Assembly: GCF_000499845.2 (NCBI RefSeq)
Contig: NC_023759.2
Span: 20,976,716-21,040,715, forward strand
Origin: Phaseolus vulgaris
Taxonomy: Eukaryota > Streptophyta > Magnoliopsida > Fabales > Fabaceae
Direction: 5' to 3'
DNA: 64,000 nt
Positions 60,104 to 64,000 of this stretch are shown here, in pieces. Numbering within the stretch: position 1 is the first letter of the stretch; the number at the start of each line of letters is the position of its first letter. The translations under genes and the position numbers were made by a program. The notes beneath the pieces are model-generated. The model had not been told where the DNA came from, searched no databases, and saw nothing but the letters and a program-made list of their open reading frames with translations.

Positions 60104-60322
60104 AACAACAGGTTATTTTTCACTTAGTTTGAAAAACAATTTTCTTTTAAAAAGATTGAGAATGCTTATGCTTTGGATTCAATCAAGAATGGATTACACA
60201 TTAAATCTACCCCAGATCCTATCTAAAAGACAGCTCAGCAACAACAAGAACAACTAGCCTTCCATCATCCTTCAAAGGGTTTGGATTCTTCAAAGCTTGA
60301 ACACACTTGGTTCAACATCTAA

Positions 60323-62280
60323 TCTAAACAGTTTACATCAAAATTTGATTTTACATTGATATAGATTTCTTTCATCAAAGTAAACAAAATGTCTCTTTAC
60401 ACAATCAAAGAAATCTTTTATCCTGGTATCAATCATATAACTCAAATTACCTTGAACATAATCTAAACATTTTACATCAAAAAATGATATAGACTTCTTT
60501 CATCGGAGTATACAAAATATTTCTTTAAACAATCAAAGAATTATTTGATCTTTGTATCAATCCTACAAATGAAAGTTTTTTTATCCTACAAATTGTTCTT
60601 CAAATGTAGCTTACACAATAAGTAGTAGCGTGAGTGTGTTCTTCAGACTGTGTGTTCTTCATACCATTTTTCTTCAAATACAGCCTACGCAATAAAGTCT
60701 ACTAAACCAATATAAAGAAAATATTTAAATATTAGCAGTAACAAATATGACAAATGTCAAAACCAATAACAATGGAAATTTGAAATTCAAAAAGAAATTA
60801 CCTTTTAGGTGCTCTATGATTTTTCTACACCACGTTCTAGAAAAGCAATGGCCCCAAATACACCCAAAATGAAACCCTGTTAAATTCAGTGCGGAAGAAA
60901 ACATGTGACAGAACCATTATCAATATGAAAACCATCCAACTTGCAGCAAAACAATGAGGAAGAAAAAAAACTAAAAAACATATGAATTGAATCGATGAAT
61001 CCAATGAGAAAAGGCCCAAAACAAATTGAAAATAAATATGAAATGCACCGCAACAAACCATGAAAAAATTGAACTCAACAGTAATGACGAAAAACAAACA
61101 CACTGAATAAGTTGGATGAGATGAACAAACCATAAGAAAAAATTAGATGAATAAATAAAAATATCAAAAAGCCAAAAATTAAAAATAAGATGAACACATG
61201 CTTACAAACTTGGAACACGAACTCAACATAAATGAGGTAAAATACACTGAAAAGGTTGAATCAGATGAACAAATCAAAAGAACAAAATATCATAAAGGCA
61301 AAAATAAAGAGAAATGAAATGACACATGCTTACAACCTTAGAACACGAACTCAACCCTAGAAACGGTATAAAAGATTACCTAGTTCAATGTCAAATGAAA
61401 AGAACAAAACCTAACAGAAATGAAATAATGGCTTTATACAACATTGTATACATAGTGAAAAATAGTCGTCATTGTCATTTCAAATTTCAAAACGCGCGCC
61501 ATTTCTAAATGTCGAATGGTGTTTTTGGGAAAAAATACTTTCAAATACGACATCTCTAAAGTTGCTGAAATGGTGAAAATGAGTAAAGGAAAAGGAGAGA
61601 AGGGAGGGCAGAAGGTTGAAATGAAGGGTTGCGATTAGGGTTTGAGAGAAAAGAGAGTACTCAGGTTTCTGAGACAAAGAGAATGGGAAAAGAAAAAAGA
61701 AAACCGCTAGAAATCAGAAATTCAAATTCAAATTCAAAAACCATTACCTGAAGGGTGCTCTGTCATTGTTTTGCAGCATCTGCTGGAATTGGCATTGCAC
61801 AACCATTCACGAAAAAGGAAAAGCCATGTTAAAAAACCATAATTTAGGAACCCTAATGATATGATTCCACTAGCTAGATATAGATGATTCTTTGACATTT
61901 TATGGAATCAACTTGAGTTGGAAAATGAATAGGCACTTTTAATAGAAATGGATCAATGTTCTATGTTTCAAGAACTCACCAAAACTTGCACCAAACACCA
62001 AACTCACATGGAAGACCCATTTCTTGCCAATTGAACCGATTAAATTGAACAAGAAAGCAAATGCACCATTTAAAAAGCTTAAGAACTTAAATGCACCAAA
62101 CAAATTAAGAAGAAATGAAGAAGAAACAATTGAATCCAGCAAAAGAGCATAAGAACCGAACACTACATGAATTTAAGCTCAAAACACCGAATAGAAAGAT
62201 CCTAGACATGTTTTTGAAATCGAATGAACTTGGAAATGAAATGAAAAGATGGAGAAGAGAGGAACTTATGAGAATGAAGA
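60323..62280. other. Unassigned stretch with low-copy tandem duplications
   Basis: Two imperfect tandem units of about 140 bp (60321-60460 and 60461-60575) share ATCTAAACA, TTTACATCAAAA and ATAGA(T/C)TTCTTTCATC. A second pair (about 61073-61215 and 61216-61352) shares ACACATGCTTACAA and GGAACACGAACTCAAC. Splice-like phrases (GAGCACCTAAAAG|GTAAT, GAGCACCCTTCAG|GTAAT, minus strand) occur near 60810 and 61748, but no gene could be built. Confidence 0.45.
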
Positions 62281-62830
62281 GCTTGGTTGATGGTCACGCC
62301 ACTTGAAGTGTGAAGGCTCCAAGATAAGTGAGCAATGCCGCCATTTGAGAGAACCAAGGCACTCAAGATGAGACAAGGAAGAGGAGAAAACAAGTTCTCA
62401 CACACTCAATCACCAATTTGGGAGAGTTTTGCTACTATAATTCTCAAATCTGATTTATGAAGGACCTAAGCCCTCCTTTTATAGGAGTAAGGGCCGGTCA
62501 TTTACATAGCTTATTCCCTAAGCTACCCAAAAAGCTCCTAAGCTCACGCCCCCTACTAAGCTCACTCCCAAGCTTCTAGAATTTCCTAAACTAAAGCCTA
62601 AAGATGCTTTTACAAAAGAGGTGTCTAATGTTTCCCTCTAAGCACCTTTTAATACACAAGAAACTATCAAAAGATAAAACAATCTTCCACTATTTCCTAA
62701 TTCCTTAAATTTGCTTCTTGTAAGCCTATGAGGTGGGCTATTGACTCTTTGAGCGTCTTCTACTTGGGCCTCTACCTCCTCTTGTCCTTGATTGTTGGCT
62801 TCTATTTCTTCTTGATCTTGATCTCCATCA
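62281..62830 (-). mobile_element. 3' LTR of the right-hand CRM-like Ty3/gypsy element
   Basis: On the minus strand it starts TGATGGAGATCAAG, right after the purine-rich CTCGGGGAGTA, inside the pol reading frame. A TATA box (CTCCTATAAAAGGAGG) lies at about 62470-62485. Later phrases (ATGGCGGCATTGCTCAC, CAAGTGGCGTGACCATCA) match the LTR parts at 27097 and 47150. The LTR's end, on the left, was not located. Confidence 0.6.
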
Positions 62831-64000
62831 TACTCCCCGAGTTGGAGAGAATTCGACCACGAATTCTGGAGACCTACAGAAAAAGGAGTTAGATCACTGA
62901 TATTAAATGTATGACTACCAAGGTATGTATTAGGCATATCTAACTCATAAGCATTGTTATTAATCCTCTTTAGGACTTGGAAAGGTCCATCACCATGAGG
63001 CATTAGTTTGGACTTCCTTTGAGTAGGAAAACGATATTTCCTCAAGTGAAGCCAAACCCAATCACCCTCATCAAATAACAATGATTTTCTCCTTTTATTG
63101 GCAAGTTCAGCATACTTGCCAACCTTCTTCTCAATTCTCATCTTGATGTCTTTATGCAAAGTTTTCACAAAAGAAGCTTTTTCATCCCCATCTTTGCACA
63201 AGACATCCTCAAGTATGGGAATAGGAAGAAGATCAAGAGGTGTTAAGGGATTAAACCCATAGACAACCTCAAAAGGAGAATGTGAAGTGGTGGAATTTAC
63301 TACACGGTTATAGGCAAATTCAACATGGGGTAGTAAATTCTCCCACACTTTAGGATTCCCGGAAATGAAGCATCTCAATAGTTGTCCTAAAGTTCTATTT
63401 ACCACTTCGGTTTGACCATCGGTTTGTGGGTGACAAGTGGTAGAAAATAAAAGTTTAGTACCAAGCTTACCCCACAAGGTCTTCCAAAAGTGACTCAAGA
63501 ACTTGGAATCTCTATCGGACACAATAGTTCTAGGAATCCCATGCAAACGAACCACTTCTTGAAAGAAGAGGTTTGCAATATGACATGCATCATCCACTTT
63601 GTGGCAAGGAATAAAGTGAGCCATCTTTGAAAAACGATCCACTACCACAAAAATGGAATCCTTTCCCTTTGATGTCTTGGGTAATCCTAAGATGAAATCC
63701 ATAAATATGTCAACCCAAGGCATTGAAGGGATAGGGAGAGGAGTATATAAACCATGGGGATGCATTCTAGATTTAGCTTTGCGGCAAGCTATGCATTTTT
63801 CACACAAACTATGAACATGTTTATGCATATGAGGCCAATAGAAATGTTCATGCAACACATCCAAAGTTTTTGCAACCCCAAAGTGACCCATTAAACCTCC
63901 CTCATGTGCTTCTCTAACAAGAGATAATCTAATTGAGCTTTGAGGAACACAAAGACGTTTTCCTTTAAAAAGAAAGCCTTCTTGTATAAAAAAATCTTTG
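62638..64000 (-). CDS. Ty3/gypsy pol, integrase end (partial; runs off the window)
   Basis: The frame is open from the right edge to a stop at 62638. The zinc-binding HHCC domain includes [12 protein letters not shown] (upstream of 63891) and CEKCIAC. Counting from Met at 63891, the catalytic triad is D65 (IFMDFI), D126 (IVSDRDSKF) and E162 (GQTEVVNR), with 35 residues between the last two, a proper D,D35E integrase. A GPF-type module follows ([20 protein letters not shown]), then ISDLTPF, with no canonical chromodomain, which suits the CRM branch. Integrase inserts the cDNA copy into chromosomes. The last 60 or so residues are Glu/Gln-rich and lie inside the 3' LTR. No internal stop is present, so this copy is younger than the others here. 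Confidence 0.9.
   Translation of the reverse strand, partial: KDFFIQEGFLFKGKRLCVPQSSIRLSLVREAHEGGLMGHFGVAKTLDVLHEHFYWPHMHKHVHSLCEKCIACRKAKSRMHPHGLYTPLPIPSMPWVDIFMDFILGLPKTSKGKDSIFVVVDRFSKMAHFIPCHKVDDACHIANLFFQEVVRLHGIPRTIVSDRDSKFLSHFWKTLWGKLGTKLLFSTTCHPQTDGQTEVVNRTLGQLLRCFISGNPKVWENLLPHVEFAYNRVVNSTTSHSPFEVVYGFNPLTPLDLLPIPILEDVLCKDGDEKASFVKTLHKDIKMRIEKKVGKYAELANKRRKSLLFDEGDWVWLHLRKYRFPTQRKSKLMPHGDGPFQVLKRINNNAYELDMPNTYLGSHTFNISDLTPFSVGLQNSWSNSLQLGEYDGDQDQEEIEANNQGQEEVEAQVEDAQRVNSPPHRLTRSKFKELGNSGRLFYLLIVSCVLKGA

Larger units (their letters stand above)
55939..60317 (-). mobile_element. Internally deleted Sirevirus-like Ty1/copia element, 4379 bp
   Basis: The TCTAA duplication flanks both ends (55934-55938 and 60318-60322), so the outer limits are exact. 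On the minus strand the order is 5' LTR start (60317 to about 60080), gag fragment (60103-59540), noncoding DNA, env-like reading frame (58731-57535), polypurine tracts and a full 3' LTR (57142-55939). Most of the 5' LTR, the primer-binding site, the N-terminal part of gag, protease, integrase, reverse transcriptase and RNase H are missing. By eye the retained 5' LTR part differs from the 3' LTR at about nine of 240 positions. Confidence 0.88.

Overview
The window is plant nuclear DNA. It is AT-rich and carries spliced genes with GT-AG introns, nested LTR retrotransposons, and CACTA, hAT and Mutator-like DNA elements. The calmodulin sequence, the UBC22-type E2 and the Sirevirus-like LTRs suggest a legume, probably of the bean/cowpea group. 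That is an inference from sequence style, not a database result. No organelle, bacterial or CRISPR content is seen.

Two host genes are clear. UBC22 (+, coding 7402-9436, six coding exons) encodes an E2 ubiquitin-conjugating enzyme of the UBE2S class. Calmodulin (-, 44040-45158, two exons) encodes 149 residues with four EF hands. A third, weaker gene (-, 52343-52884, with possible upstream exons to about 55.2 kb) carries two B3 DNA-binding segments, the first of them incomplete.

The rest is mostly transposon. 1.7-4.7 kb holds Tat/Ogre and Tekay-type Ty3/gypsy fossils broken by a CACTA hairpin element. 12.0-18.3 kb is a duplicated segment in which one copy is split by a 1.7-kb solo LTR and the other keeps the empty site, with older LTR debris between them. 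18.5-19.5 kb is a decayed Ty1/copia pol (-). 20.5-32.0 kb is a CRM-like Ty3/gypsy element that has lost RT to integrase and received two insertions of one family: a complete gag-protease-only element (20993-27091, TSD TCTTC) and a solo LTR (29906-30992, TSD AGTGT). 33.2-35.1 kb holds two MULE-type elements filled with short palindromes. Further solo LTRs lie at 37138-38277, 47320-48373 and 54012-54888. A GC-rich hAT element sits in a degenerate telomere-like array at 49-50 kb. 55939-60317 is an internally deleted Sirevirus-like Ty1/copia element with an intact TSD. The right edge enters a CRM-like Ty3/gypsy element (-) with an open integrase frame.

The most unusual signal is a short near-palindromic motif (core AATCGGTT, AATCGATT or AATCTGTT) that occurs in pairs almost exactly 21 bp apart. 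It is found throughout the Sirevirus-like LTRs, inside the gag-like coding region and just outside the env-like one. One deletion junction also falls on it.
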